A DNA stretch of 64,000 bases from Rapidithrix thailandica (GTDB lineage Bacteria; Bacteroidota; Bacteroidia; Cytophagales; Flammeovirgaceae), in contig NZ_JBDKWZ010000005.1 of NCBI RefSeq assembly GCF_039710355.1, forward strand, positions 248,001-312,000. The letters run 5' to 3'. Positions within the stretch are counted from its first letter, which is position 1. Every line of letters starts with the position of its first letter. Below the pieces are notes generated by a model. That model saw nothing but the letters and a program-made list of their open reading frames with translations. It made no database searches and was not told the DNA's origin. Both the position numbers and the translations under genes were made by a program. Positions 1 through 8,142 of the stretch are shown here, piece by piece.

Positions 1-1
1 T

Positions 2-283
2 GACCCGCTACTCAATGAAATCATCGATAAGTCAAAAGGAGATTTGAACCTGGCAGATATCAACGAAATCAACATCTTTGTGAATACCTATCGCCTGAAC
101 TATTTGGGAAAAGACGATCCGGTGTTTATCCAAGTAAAGGAATCTCATAGCCAAAGATTGTATGAAGAAGATCAAGTGGGTGAATTTTTAGATGAAGAAG
201 AAGGTTTACCCAAAGAGGAGAAAAAGAAGAAAAAAGAAAAGAAAGAGAAGGAGAAAGATGCCGATGATGGAGACGGCTTCTAA
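2..283 (+). CDS. C-terminal part of an unidentified protein (cut by window start)
   Basis: The frame is open from the left edge and ends at a TAA, giving about 93 residues of C-terminus. An internal TTG at 44 could be read as a start, but coding-like sequence continues upstream of it (DPLLNEIIDKSKGD), so the gene most likely begins outside the window. The end is a low-complexity lysine/glutamate run followed by DADDGDGF, probably a disordered charged tail. I do not recognise the family. A strong hairpin terminator follows 34 bases later, so this is the last gene of its transcript. Confidence 0.6.
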   Translation, partial: DPLLNEIIDKSKGDLNLADINEINIFVNTYRLNYLGKDDPVFIQVKESHSQRLYEEDQVGEFLDEEEGLPKEEKKKKKEKKEKEKDADDGDGF

Positions 284-316
284 GAAGCCCGTACCTTTGA
301 CATACTACACGGATAC

Positions 317-348
317 AACAAACCCGGACATATCCGTCCGGGTTTGTT
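317..348 (+). terminator. Rho-independent terminator
   Basis: A perfect 13-bp stem (317-329 with 336-348) closes a 6-base loop and ends in a T-rich stretch. It lies just after the first, partial gene and before the next promoter region, and probably ends that transcript. Confidence 0.75.
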
Positions 349-515
349 TGAAAATGAGCCCTTTGTAAAAAGATGTTCAATACTTTCGGCCTCCTATTTG
401 TTCTTTGGTAGAGATTTGTATTTTATAAAAAACAACACGTTATTTAAGTTCTGTTTCTCCTTTAAAAGAATCAAAAGAATATTCGGACTACTCATAAAAA
501 CTAATAACAAACACG

Positions 516-1400
516 ATGACGCAATTGCTAAAATACACGCTGTTGCTTCTTTCTTTTATCTGTTTCACACAACTGTCATACGGGCAAAAAAAGAAAGGCA
601 AAAAGGAAACTTCATCAGATACTACTCAGACAATTATCCTCACAGAGGATTCCAAACCCACCATCGAGCTGAATCCGGGGTTAAAAGATAAAGAAGAAGA
701 GAAGCATAAAAAGAATAAGAAAAAGAAAAACGTTTGGTATGAAATTAAAACCAAAAAACGTTTTACGGTGACGTATCAACGCAGGAGACGGGTAGTGGAG
801 CAGTTTTATGTACTCAAAGAATACCAGGCCCCCAGCAAGCATCCCAAATATAAATACTACTACGATAGCAAAGAAAGACGCATTGTCTATACCACTGCCA
901 TCCGGGAGGATTTTATGCCTTTGCACGGCCCCTATAAAAAATTTGTGGACGGTGCATTGATTACCAATGGGATCTATTACATCGGAGTAAAACATGGACG
1001 ATGGGAAGAATATACGACCGATTCTACACTCCGGGACAAAGAGTATTATTACCGCGGATTTCCCAAAGAATCCGAAATTACGTATTGGGATGGTGAACAA
1101 ACCAAAATCAAAGAAGTAATGCCCATTATGTATGAGAGAAAGGACGGATACTTCAAATCGTATTATGAAAGTGGCCGTATCAAGGCAGAAGGTGAATATA
1201 AAGAAGGGGTGAAAGTAGGGCTTTGGGTGGAATATTATGACAAAGAGATCCGCAGAAATAAAAATAAAAAACGCTATATCCAATACCAGAAAAACCCATT
1301 TGAAAAAGGCGTGGAGCCAAAAGTAACCAAAGAATGGGACGAAGACGGCTTTGTAGAAGGGGAGGAAAGACGTGGAAACCGGAGGACAAGAGAGCGTTAG
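516..1400 (+). CDS. Secreted YwqK/MORN_2-like repeat protein
   Basis: 294 residues with a Sec signal peptide (hydrophobic core after MTQLLKYT, probable cleavage near YGQ). A Lys-rich low-complexity linker follows, then aromatic beta-strand repeats of the kind GYFKSYYESGRIKAEGEYKEG with GLWVEYYDKE. That pattern is typical of MORN_2/YwqK repeats (the 'toxin-antitoxin YwqK family' in annotations, a name that rarely reflects a proven antitoxin role). Expected in the periplasm or outer envelope. It stands alone: a terminator lies upstream and prfA follows after 216 bases. The function is unknown. The repeat assignment is by eye. Confidence 0.7.
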   Translation: MTQLLKYTLLLLSFICFTQLSYGQKKKGKKETSSDTTQTIILTEDSKPTIELNPGLKDKEEEKHKKNKKKKNVWYEIKTKKRFTVTYQRRRRVVEQFYVLKEYQAPSKHPKYKYYYDSKERRIVYTTAIREDFMPLHGPYKKFVDGALITNGIYYIGVKHGRWEEYTTDSTLRDKEYYYRGFPKESEITYWDGEQTKIKEVMPIMYERKDGYFKSYYESGRIKAEGEYKEGVKVGLWVEYYDKEIRRNKNKKRYIQYQKNPFEKGVEPKVTKEWDEDGFVEGEERRGNRRTRER

Positions 1401-1581
1401 CCTATCGTTATTGGGAATATTGTAGAGCAACCTCTGCCTTTGCTAAAGTTTGCCCCTTTCCCTAATTAATGTTTGATAAAAACACCCCGACTTAAGTCTC
1501 TTCAGGTAGACATACATCCGGATTCCTGAGGTTTCTTTGTGTAAAGTAAAATCGGATGATAGGTTTTCATTGAAGATCAGT

Positions 1582-1589
1582 TAATTTTG
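1582..1589 (+). promoter_or_regulatory. Candidate Bacteroidota -7 box upstream of prfA
   Basis: TAATTTTG matches the Bacteroidota sigma-A -7 consensus TAnnTTTG and lies 27 bases before the prfA ATG. No TTG was found at the usual 19-21 base distance upstream, so only the -7 half is supported. Confidence 0.35.
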
Positions 1590-1616
1590 TGAGAATTTCG
1601 AAAAATGTGAATTTCT

Positions 1617-2702
1617 ATGATTGATAAATTAGAAGATATAAAGAAACGGTTTGAGGAGGTTAGTGAACTAATCGTACAACCGGAAACAATGGCAGACATG
1701 AAATTGTACGCCAAGTTGAATAAAGAATATAAGGACCTGGATAAAATTGTAAAAAAATACGAAGAGTATAAAAATATCCTGGATAATATAGCCAATACAA
1801 AAAATATGTTATCCACCGAAAAAGATCCTGAGTTCAGGGACATGGCTAAGATGGAACTGGAAGAGTTGGAAGAAGGGAAAAAAGCCTCGGAAGAAGAACT
1901 GAAAGTAATGCTGATTCCAAAAGATCCGAACGACAGTAAAAACGTCATTATGGAAATCAGAGCCGGAGCAGGTGGGGATGAAGCGGCTATTTTTGCCGGA
2001 GACCTTTACCGGCTTTATCAGCGCTATGCGGAGATGATGCATTGGAAAATGGATCTGATGGATTTTACCGAAGGAACTTCCGGTGGTTATAAAGAAATTG
2101 TTGTCAATGTTTCCGGTGAAGATGTTTTCGGAAAGTTAAAATACGAATCGGGCGTACACCGGGTACAAAGGGTGCCGGCTACCGAGACGCAAGGCCGTAT
2201 CCATACTTCTGCAGCCAGTGTAGCCGTATTGCCTGAAATGGAAGATGTGGATGTGGAATTGAACATGAGTGAGATCAAAAAAGAAACTTATTGTTCTTCC
2301 GGACCTGGTGGGCAGTCGGTAAACACGACTTATTCTGCCGTGCGTCTGACGCACCTTCCTACGGGTATCGTAGCGCAATGTCAGGATCAAAAGTCTCAAA
2401 TCAAAAACCTGGAAAAAGCCATGAATGTACTGAGAGCCCGTATTTACGAAGTGGAATTACAAAAACACAACGAAGAAGTAGGAGCTCAGCGGAAATCTAT
2501 GGTAGGAAGTGGTGACCGTTCTGATAAAATTCGGACCTACAACTATCCTCAAGGCAGGGTAACAGACCACCGGATTAACTATACGGTGTACAACCTGCCC
2601 AATGTGATGGATGGCAATATCGGAGACTTTATCGAGCAACTCAGAATTGCCGATAATGCCGAACGGATGAAAGAAGGGGGCTTGGCCGCCTCAGAGAAAT
2701 AA
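1617..2702 (+). CDS. prfA: Peptide chain release factor 1
   Basis: 361 residues, the usual RF1 length. It recognises UAA/UAG stop codons and triggers peptide release on the ribosome. The universal GGQ motif is at residues 231-233 (SSGPGGQSVNTT). The stop-codon recognition tripeptide is PAT at 187-189, the RF1-type PxT rather than the RF2 SPF. The conserved HRVQRVPATE and GRIHTSAASVAVLPE blocks are intact. The ATG at 1617 gives the standard N-terminus (MIDKLEDIKKRFEE). It is monocistronic: a strong terminator follows within 40 bases. The call is firm. Confidence 0.97.
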   Translation: MIDKLEDIKKRFEEVSELIVQPETMADMKLYAKLNKEYKDLDKIVKKYEEYKNILDNIANTKNMLSTEKDPEFRDMAKMELEELEEGKKASEEELKVMLIPKDPNDSKNVIMEIRAGAGGDEAAIFAGDLYRLYQRYAEMMHWKMDLMDFTEGTSGGYKEIVVNVSGEDVFGKLKYESGVHRVQRVPATETQGRIHTSAASVAVLPEMEDVDVELNMSEIKKETYCSSGPGGQSVNTTYSAVRLTHLPTGIVAQCQDQKSQIKNLEKAMNVLRARIYEVELQKHNEEVGAQRKSMVGSGDRSDKIRTYNYPQGRVTDHRINYTVYNLPNVMDGNIGDFIEQLRIADNAERMKEGGLAASEK

Positions 2703-2737
2703 GAAACGGTTTTTACAAATTGAGAACTGGTTTTGCA

Positions 2738-2774
2738 AAAAATCCCAAGTGGCAGAGGCACTTGGGATTTTTTA
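2738..2774 (+). terminator. Terminator of prfA
   Basis: A 15-bp stem with A-run and T-run flanks (2738-2752 with 2760-2774) has a 7-base loop. The T-run merges into the first operator of the TonB receptor gene. Confidence 0.85.
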
Positions 2775-2795
2775 TTTAGATTTATTCTAAATAAT
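2773..2795 (+). promoter_or_regulatory. Operator 1: perfect palindrome (Fur/DtxR-type candidate)
   Basis: TTATTTAGA, 5 bases, TCTAAATAA: a perfect 9+9 palindrome that ends 3 bases before the -33 TTG of the TonB receptor promoter. An iron-responsive repressor (Fur or DtxR family) is the natural candidate given the downstream genes. The binding protein is inferred, not seen in the window. Confidence 0.6.
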
Positions 2796-2798
2796 ACT

Positions 2799-2829
2799 TG
2801 CTTTCTTACTGTACTTGCCTTTATATTTG
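2799..2829 (+). promoter_or_regulatory. Sigma-A promoter of the TonB receptor operon
   Basis: TTG at 2799-2801, a 20-base spacer, then TATATTTG at 2822-2829. Both boxes fit the Bacteroidota -33/-7 consensus (TTG, 19-21 bases, TAnnTTTG). Transcription should start near 2836, between the two operator palindromes. Confidence 0.65.
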
Positions 2830-2837
2830 CTGCATAA

Positions 2838-2860
2838 TTATTTGTATTCAGTCTAAATAA
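2838..2860 (+). promoter_or_regulatory. Operator 2: second, imperfect copy of the palindrome
   Basis: TTATTTGTA, 5 bases, TCTAAATAA. The right half is identical to that of operator 1, the left half matches 7 of 9, and the spacer has the same length. It lies just after the expected transcription start, a classic repressor position. Confidence 0.55.
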
Positions 2861-2877
2861 AATACTAATCAAATCTT

Positions 2878-5244
2878 ATGCTAAGAAGTATACTATTGTT
2901 TTTATATGTCAGCCTTGGTGTATGCGTTTCCGTTTATGCGCAAGCCACAGGTCAGGTAGAAGGTAAAGTGACGACAGTGGAGGGAGAGCCCTTGCCATAT
3001 ATCAACATTGTAGTGAAGAAATCCTTGTTGGGAACTTCTTCCGGTGAAGATGGACGCTTTATAGTAAAAAACATACAACCGGGAACATACACGTTCATAG
3101 CGAGTGGGGTAGGATATGATGAACAAATTAAGGAAGTGACCGTGATGGCCGGTCAAACCACATCCTTGAATTTCGAACTGTATGAAACGGAGGTGAGCTT
3201 ACAGGAAGTAGTAATCTCTGCGGGTAGAAGTGTGGAGAGCATCGATGAAGTCCCTTCTTCTATTTCTATTATCCAACCTAAAGAATTACAAGAAATCACC
3301 CAACATACTACTAACATCGCCGATGTATTGGTAAACGTTCCGGGTATGGCCTTGAGCAATAATACCACCAGTAGTTCAGGGCAAACCTTACGGGGGAGAA
3401 ATATGCTGATCCTCATCGATGGAATTCCTCAAAATACCCCTTTGAGAACCGGTGGCCGCGAAATCAATACCATTGACCCGAATGCTATAGAGCGTATTGA
3501 AGTAATAAAAGGAGCTACGGCCATTTACGGAAACGGAGCCGATGGAGGAATTGTAAACTATATCACTAAGCGTCCGGATCGGAAAAAGCCTTTCAGTAGC
3601 ACGACTACCCTCAGAAATACCGGTTCGCTTTCCGGGTTGGCTAATTCTTCGGGAGTAGGGGTTTCGCAGCAGTTTACGGGAAAACGGGAACAGTTTGATT
3701 ATGTAGTAAACGGTTCGTTCACGCAAACAGGGGTAATGAAAGATGCCAACGGAGAAGTGATCTCTCCCCGCTATGGCTTAGGTGAGTCCAATATTTACAA
3801 CGTTTTGGGAAAAGTAGGCTATGACTTCAATAGCGATATCCGCCTGGATGTGATGTACAACTTCTACAGTAGTAATCAACAGACCGATTACCTTGCCGAA
3901 AATGGTGTCTACGGGGAAAAGCCCGCTATCGGAGTATTGGGAGAAGCTCAAGGAGAACCGCAGGGAACCCGATATAATCATAATACTCAGTTGAATTTTT
4001 CCTACCGGAATATTTTGCATAATACGGACTTGAATGTCAACCTGTATTATCAAAAGTTCAAAACCCTTTACGGTTTCTCTGATTATTTTACCGCTCCTGG
4101 TTACGAAGAGGGTGGACAGTCAGTCCTGAAATCCGAAAAGCAAGGACTTCGTCTGAATTTTAAAACCAAGCTGTTGGCTTCTTCGACTTTACACACCGAT
4201 ATTGTGTACGGGCTGGATGTATTAAGGGATGTCACCAATCAGGAATTGGTAGATGGCCGGCCTTGGACACCGGACATGGATATGAGAAACATCGCTCCGT
4301 ATGCCCAGTTAAAAGCAGTCTTTTGGGATGACTTGATTTTTAAAGGAGGCTTAAGGTTTGAAAACATCAATATAGATGTACCGGATTATACCACGCTTTA
4401 TGTGAAGCCTTACGGAGGCGATGCCGAGCAAGGGGGAGTCAAGGTAAAAGGTGACCGTTTGGATTACAACGCTTTGGTATTTAACCTAGGCTTGAAATAC
4501 AACAAAATCCCACAATTTAAACCATTCGTCAGTTATTCCCAGAGCTTCTCCGTAGCAGATGTAGGGCGTATTTTGAGAGGTATGGAAGACACGGATATCT
4601 CTTTTGAGTCGGAAGCTGTGATTGCCAATAATTATGAAGTGGGTGCAAACGGTAGCTTTGGCGTCTTTCACTATGGAGCTTCTGCTTATGCCAGTACTTC
4701 AGAGCTAGGTTCGGCTTATACTGCAGTAAATGGCGTTTATAAAGTTTTGCGCAACCCCGAATTAGTTTATGGAGTGGAAGTGACACTGGATGCCAATCTA
4801 CATAAAAATATTACCCTTGGAGGTTCCTATTCTTATGTAGAAGGAAAGTTGGATATGGACGATGATGGGGACTTTTTTGATTCGGAAGACGAGTACATGA
4901 CCGGAAGAAGAATTCCACCACAAAAAGCCATTGCCTATGCCAAATACCAATTGGGTGATAAGTTTACTATTAAGTTACAGGGTATCTACTCTTTTGAACG
5001 AGACAAGTTTGATAAAAATGAAGCTGGCAAATACGAGAGAGATAAAGGGATTGTGAATAGTTTTAAAATATTCAATTTATATTCTTCCTTAAAGCTTACC
5101 CGGGCCACTCGTTTGAAACTGGGTGTTGAAAACTTATTTAACGAGGACTATTACACCCCGGTCTCTCAATGGTCCGTGGTGAACAGTTCTTATGTCAAAG
5201 GAAACGGGGCCCGTTATAACCTCTCCTTGACTGTGAGTATTTAA
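2878..5244 (+). CDS. TonB-dependent siderophore-type receptor
   Basis: 788-residue outer-membrane receptor. Order: signal peptide (cleavage after VYAQ); an N-terminal CarboxypepD_reg-like beta domain (GQVEGKVTTVEGEPLPYINI); a TonB-box-like stretch (LQEVVISAG); a plug domain (VPSSISIIQPKEL, then MLILIDGIPQN and IERIEVIKGATAIYGNGADGG); and a 22-strand barrel ending in a typical NLFNEDYY region and a terminal beta strand. The plug resembles siderophore receptors rather than SusC proteins. It is the first gene of a two-gene operon with a PepSY membrane protein, 33 bases apart. The promoter sits between two palindromic operators, which fits iron repression. The substrate is unknown. Confidence 0.92.
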   Translation: MLRSILLFLYVSLGVCVSVYAQATGQVEGKVTTVEGEPLPYINIVVKKSLLGTSSGEDGRFIVKNIQPGTYTFIASGVGYDEQIKEVTVMAGQTTSLNFELYETEVSLQEVVISAGRSVESIDEVPSSISIIQPKELQEITQHTTNIADVLVNVPGMALSNNTTSSSGQTLRGRNMLILIDGIPQNTPLRTGGREINTIDPNAIERIEVIKGATAIYGNGADGGIVNYITKRPDRKKPFSSTTTLRNTGSLSGLANSSGVGVSQQFTGKREQFDYVVNGSFTQTGVMKDANGEVISPRYGLGESNIYNVLGKVGYDFNSDIRLDVMYNFYSSNQQTDYLAENGVYGEKPAIGVLGEAQGEPQGTRYNHNTQLNFSYRNILHNTDLNVNLYYQKFKTLYGFSDYFTAPGYEEGGQSVLKSEKQGLRLNFKTKLLASSTLHTDIVYGLDVLRDVTNQELVDGRPWTPDMDMRNIAPYAQLKAVFWDDLIFKGGLRFENINIDVPDYTTLYVKPYGGDAEQGGVKVKGDRLDYNALVFNLGLKYNKIPQFKPFVSYSQSFSVADVGRILRGMEDTDISFESEAVIANNYEVGANGSFGVFHYGASAYASTSELGSAYTAVNGVYKVLRNPELVYGVEVTLDANLHKNITLGGSYSYVEGKLDMDDDGDFFDSEDEYMTGRRIPPQKAIAYAKYQLGDKFTIKLQGIYSFERDKFDKNEAGKYERDKGIVNSFKIFNLYSSLKLTRATRLKLGVENLFNEDYYTPVSQWSVVNSSYVKGNGARYNLSLTVSI

Positions 5245-5277
5245 TTTATGGCTTGAATACCGGCACTTAATGAGCGT

Positions 5278-6387
5278 ATGAGTAAAAAGATACTATATAC
5301 CTGGCATAAATACTTGGGATTGTTTTCGGGCCTGCTCTTGCTGGTAGTAGGCCTCAGCGGAACGGTGCTGGTGTTTCATCAGGAAATTGATGAGGCAGAG
5401 TTTGCGCCTTATTTGAAAGTGGAAAATACGCAAAAAGTATCGATTGATAGAGCTCTGAAAAGTGTAAAGGCGCAATTTCCCGAATATGCAGTGCGCGTAC
5501 GGCAGTTTTCCGAAGAGCCGACAAGTGCATTATGGTTGGGCTTGCGCAAACCGGACGACCGGAAGTTTGTACTTGTGCATCCCTCCAATGGCCAAATCCT
5601 GTATACGGTAGATACATACAGTACCATTTCCGCCTGGATGTTGAAATTGCATTATGCCTTGCATGCCGGGGTAGCCGGTAGAATACTGGTATTTCTGACA
5701 GGAATATTGTTCTTAGGCTCGTTGATCACGGGTTTGATCGTTTACCGTAAATCTTTGGTAAAAGTATTTTTATGGAAAGTCAAACCCAACTTCAAGTCTT
5801 GGAGAGCCACTTCCTCGTATTTGCACCGGGTTGTAGGCGTATGGGCCCTCTTGTTTAATCTGATGATGGCCATTACAGGAGTATGGTTAAGTTATTCGGT
5901 GGTGACGCACGGAATTAAAACTTTTGGAAAAGGGCAAGCAAGCCCGGAGCCGCCTGCTATGAGCACCTCGGTAGATGGAGTGTTAGCAGATCTGAAACAA
6001 ATGTATCCGGATTTTCATCCTTCGTATATAATGTGGCCGAAGAGCGAAAATGCTTCCATCAGGATTTTTGGCCGGAGACAAGAAGACAGTCCCTTGTGGA
6101 GCCGGTTTGCCAACATTGTATCGGTAAACCACCTTACAGGGAAAGTAGAAAAAGCTTCCTGGATCAAAGACGAAGGAATAGGAAAACAACTATTGAGTAT
6201 GGTCCGGCCGCTGCATTATGTGGAATACGGTGGTTGGTTGGTCAAGCTCATCTATTGCCTGGGAGGACTGACACCCCCTCTATTATCAATTACGGGTTTT
6301 TTACTGTGGAAATACCGCAGACAAGCGCGAAAAAACAAACAGGTACAACAACAGCGGAAAGTCGCTGTGATGGCTACCGGTTTTTAA
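5278..6387 (+). CDS. PepSY-associated TM protein (PiuB-like iron-regulated membrane protein)
   Basis: 369 residues. An N-terminal membrane helix (LGLFSGLLLLVVGLSGTVLV) precedes a PepSY-type periplasmic stretch. A helix pair follows (FLTGILFLGSLITGLIVY and VGVWALLFNLMMAITGVWLSY), then a second periplasmic PepSY region and a last helix near the Lys/Arg-rich C-terminus. The HKYLGL start and the His in LHYALHAG and RPLHYVEYGG are typical of the PiuB/PepSY_TM family, which accompanies siderophore receptors and is proposed to take part in ferric-siderophore reduction. It is co-transcribed with the upstream TonB receptor. Confidence 0.88.
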   Translation: MSKKILYTWHKYLGLFSGLLLLVVGLSGTVLVFHQEIDEAEFAPYLKVENTQKVSIDRALKSVKAQFPEYAVRVRQFSEEPTSALWLGLRKPDDRKFVLVHPSNGQILYTVDTYSTISAWMLKLHYALHAGVAGRILVFLTGILFLGSLITGLIVYRKSLVKVFLWKVKPNFKSWRATSSYLHRVVGVWALLFNLMMAITGVWLSYSVVTHGIKTFGKGQASPEPPAMSTSVDGVLADLKQMYPDFHPSYIMWPKSENASIRIFGRRQEDSPLWSRFANIVSVNHLTGKVEKASWIKDEGIGKQLLSMVRPLHYVEYGGWLVKLIYCLGGLTPPLLSITGFLLWKYRRQARKNKQVQQQRKVAVMATGF

Positions 6388-6533
6388 GATAATAAGCTAA
6401 GTATTTGTATCCGTGTGTGTATACTTCGTTTCCAATTGTGTTTAATATATCGAATCAGCCAAACTAAACTAAGTAATCCACAAACGCTAATCTAAAGAAA
6501 ACGGATATTGTTTATGCGCAATTCGTGCATTGC

Positions 6534-6571
6534 AAACACTTGTGGGAGCTTCTCCTTCAAGTGTTTTTTTT
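6534..6571 (+). terminator. Terminator of the iron-uptake operon
   Basis: Stem AAACACTTG/CAAGTGTTT with an inner GGAG/CTCC helix, followed by eight T. It sits in the 392-base gap between the PepSY membrane gene and the next gene. I saw nothing else convincing in that gap. Confidence 0.75.
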
Positions 6572-6779
6572 GTATCTATTTCTCTTCTTCCCAGCTTCCA
6601 ACACTTTATAAAACGTAGAAATCCACGGTGCTTATTTGTGTAAAAAAAGGACTTCCGGTCTCCCGAAAATGAAACTCTCGACAGCTTGAATAACCCCTGT
6701 AAAATAATTCTTCTTTTTCCAGGTGACTTTTCTTCAAGGCTTCGTCACACAGAAGAAAATTTTTAATTATAGGAACCAT

Positions 6780-7241
6780 ATGAAACACGTAATTTCTGTT
6801 GCCCTTCTGATGTTATTTGCCGGAATAGCAAATGCTCAAGACCCTCCTCAAGCAGTGCAAAAAGCCGTAAAAGCATTGTTTGGAAATGCGGAAGTATTGC
6901 AATGGGAACACAATCCCAAGGCCTATGTGGCTTTTTTGGAAAATGGTGAAGAATATCATTATTGCAGGGTGGAGTCCAATGGAGTATGGACCGACAAAGG
7001 CGTTTATGCCTTCTTGGAAGATCTGCCTGAAGCCGTGCAAAACAGCATCGAAAACCTATCCGGTATCGCTGCCGAAACAGGTGAGTTTTATACTGCTTCT
7101 TTAAAGAATGGAGATACTGCCTATATGGTGTTTGTAGATGATGGCTTGGCCAAAAGTAGCTTTTTAGTAAATGCCGAGGGAAAAGTACTGAGGAAAGAAA
7201 GTTTTCCGATGCAGATGGAGGCAGATGAAGATTATGAATAA
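6780..7241 (+). CDS. Secreted PepSY-like (beta-lactamase-inhibitor-like fold) protein
   Basis: 153 residues from the ATG at 6780. An upstream in-frame start at 6723 would put charged residues ahead of the obvious signal peptide (MKHVISVALLMLFAGIANAQ), so it was not used. The mature part has two similar alpha-beta modules: one starts at PPQAVQKAVKALFG with WEHNPKAYVAFLENG, the other at LPEAVQNSIENLSG with FYTASLKNGDTAYMVFVDDG. This is the pattern of Bacteroidota PepSY-like (PF11396-type) periplasmic proteins. The C-terminus is acidic. The function is unknown. Confidence 0.75.
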   Translation: MKHVISVALLMLFAGIANAQDPPQAVQKAVKALFGNAEVLQWEHNPKAYVAFLENGEEYHYCRVESNGVWTDKGVYAFLEDLPEAVQNSIENLSGIAAETGEFYTASLKNGDTAYMVFVDDGLAKSSFLVNAEGKVLRKESFPMQMEADEDYE

Positions 7242-7295
7242 GGCCTGACCCGGTTTGGAAAAAACACACAATTGAAGGTATCAATTTATACGGCA

Positions 7296-7332
7296 AAAGG
7301 CAAAAAGGAAGAGTTGGTCTTTTTGCCTTTTT
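7296..7332 (+). terminator. Terminator after the PepSY-like gene
   Basis: A perfect 12-bp stem (AAAGGCAAAAAG with its complement) around an 11-base loop, followed by T residues, 29 bases before the oxygenase start. Confidence 0.75.
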
Positions 7333-7360
7333 CCGATTCGCATTATTTGAACTGTACATA

Positions 7361-8020
7361 ATGGAAGAGGAATTGTTGCCAAATGAAAATACACTGGCAA
7401 ATTTAACCGGCGATTTTTTTGATTCGCTGGCCTTTCAAGGGTATGCCCTAGTCAAAGATTTTTTGACTCCTGAAGAAGTCCAAGGCTTACAAAAAGGAAT
7501 TTTTGCGCAATATGAGCAAGGCTTACTGGATAAAGCCGGAATTGGGAAGGATGGTGAACATCATGTAAACAAACAGGTAAGAGGAGATCTGATTCAATGG
7601 ATTGACTCTTCGGTAGACATGAAAGAATTATTGCCGGTACAAGAAAAACTGAAGGCTCTTCGCGAAAGGCTGAACCGTGAGTGTTTTTTAAGTTTAAAAG
7701 AGGTGGAAATGCATTTTGCCATGTATCCGGAGGGCACATTTTACAAAAGGCATAAAGATCAATTTAAACAAGATGACCACCGGAAAATTACCTTTATTTG
7801 CTATCTGAATCCGTATTGGGAAGCCATGTACGGAGGAGCACTTCAACTGTATCTACCTCAAAAAGACGGAACGGAACAAACCATCCAAGTGCTTCCGGAA
7901 GCAGGGAAATTAATCTGTTTTCGAAGCGACTTGCTGGAGCATGAAGTCTTGCCAACCAACCGGCAACGTTACAGTCTGACAGGTTGGTTTTTGGATCAGT
8001 TGAAAGAAGTATATCTTTAA
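7361..8020 (+). CDS. 2OG-Fe(II) oxygenase
   Basis: 219 residues of the prolyl-4-hydroxylase/SM-20 type. It should be a cytoplasmic, iron- and 2-oxoglutarate-dependent dioxygenase. The iron triad is visible as H131 and D133 (YKRHKDQF) with H194 (LLEHEVLP). The 2OG-binding arginine is R203 (RQRYSLTGWF). The core strands ITFICYLNPYW and GGALQLYLP are intact. A terminator lies upstream and the next gene converges, so it is probably monocistronic. The substrate is unknown; protein hydroxylation is one option for this family. Confidence 0.88.
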   Translation: MEEELLPNENTLANLTGDFFDSLAFQGYALVKDFLTPEEVQGLQKGIFAQYEQGLLDKAGIGKDGEHHVNKQVRGDLIQWIDSSVDMKELLPVQEKLKALRERLNRECFLSLKEVEMHFAMYPEGTFYKRHKDQFKQDDHRKITFICYLNPYWEAMYGGALQLYLPQKDGTEQTIQVLPEAGKLICFRSDLLEHEVLPTNRQRYSLTGWFLDQLKEVYL

Positions 8021-8037
8021 GCTCAGTCACGTATCAA

Positions 8038-8140
8038 GAGGGTGGAAACCCATAAAGTATTCCACCCCCTCAATCCTTCAATCCTTCAATCCTTCAATCC
8101 TTCAACCCTTCAATCCTTCAACCCTTCAATCCCTCCACCC
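8038..8140. repeat. Hairpin plus octamer tandem tract (locus A)
   Basis: A short inverted pair (GAGGGTGGAA with TTCCACCCCCTC) is followed by about nine head-to-tail octamers of CAATCCTT with variants CAACCCTT and CAATCCCT. It fills the space between two convergent genes. Similar tracts occur at 27.5, 50.0, 57.1, 57.9 and 60.1 kb. Confidence 0.8.
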
Positions 8141-8142
8141 CT

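Noticed and set aside
681..1430. Long minus-strand frame opposite the YwqK-like gene
   Set aside because: Phe-rich, with no family-like sequence; it mirrors the Lys-rich coding strand.
8071..8140. Regularly repeated sequence that might be taken for a CRISPR array
   Set aside because: The unit is 8 bases with no spacers, and no cas genes are near.
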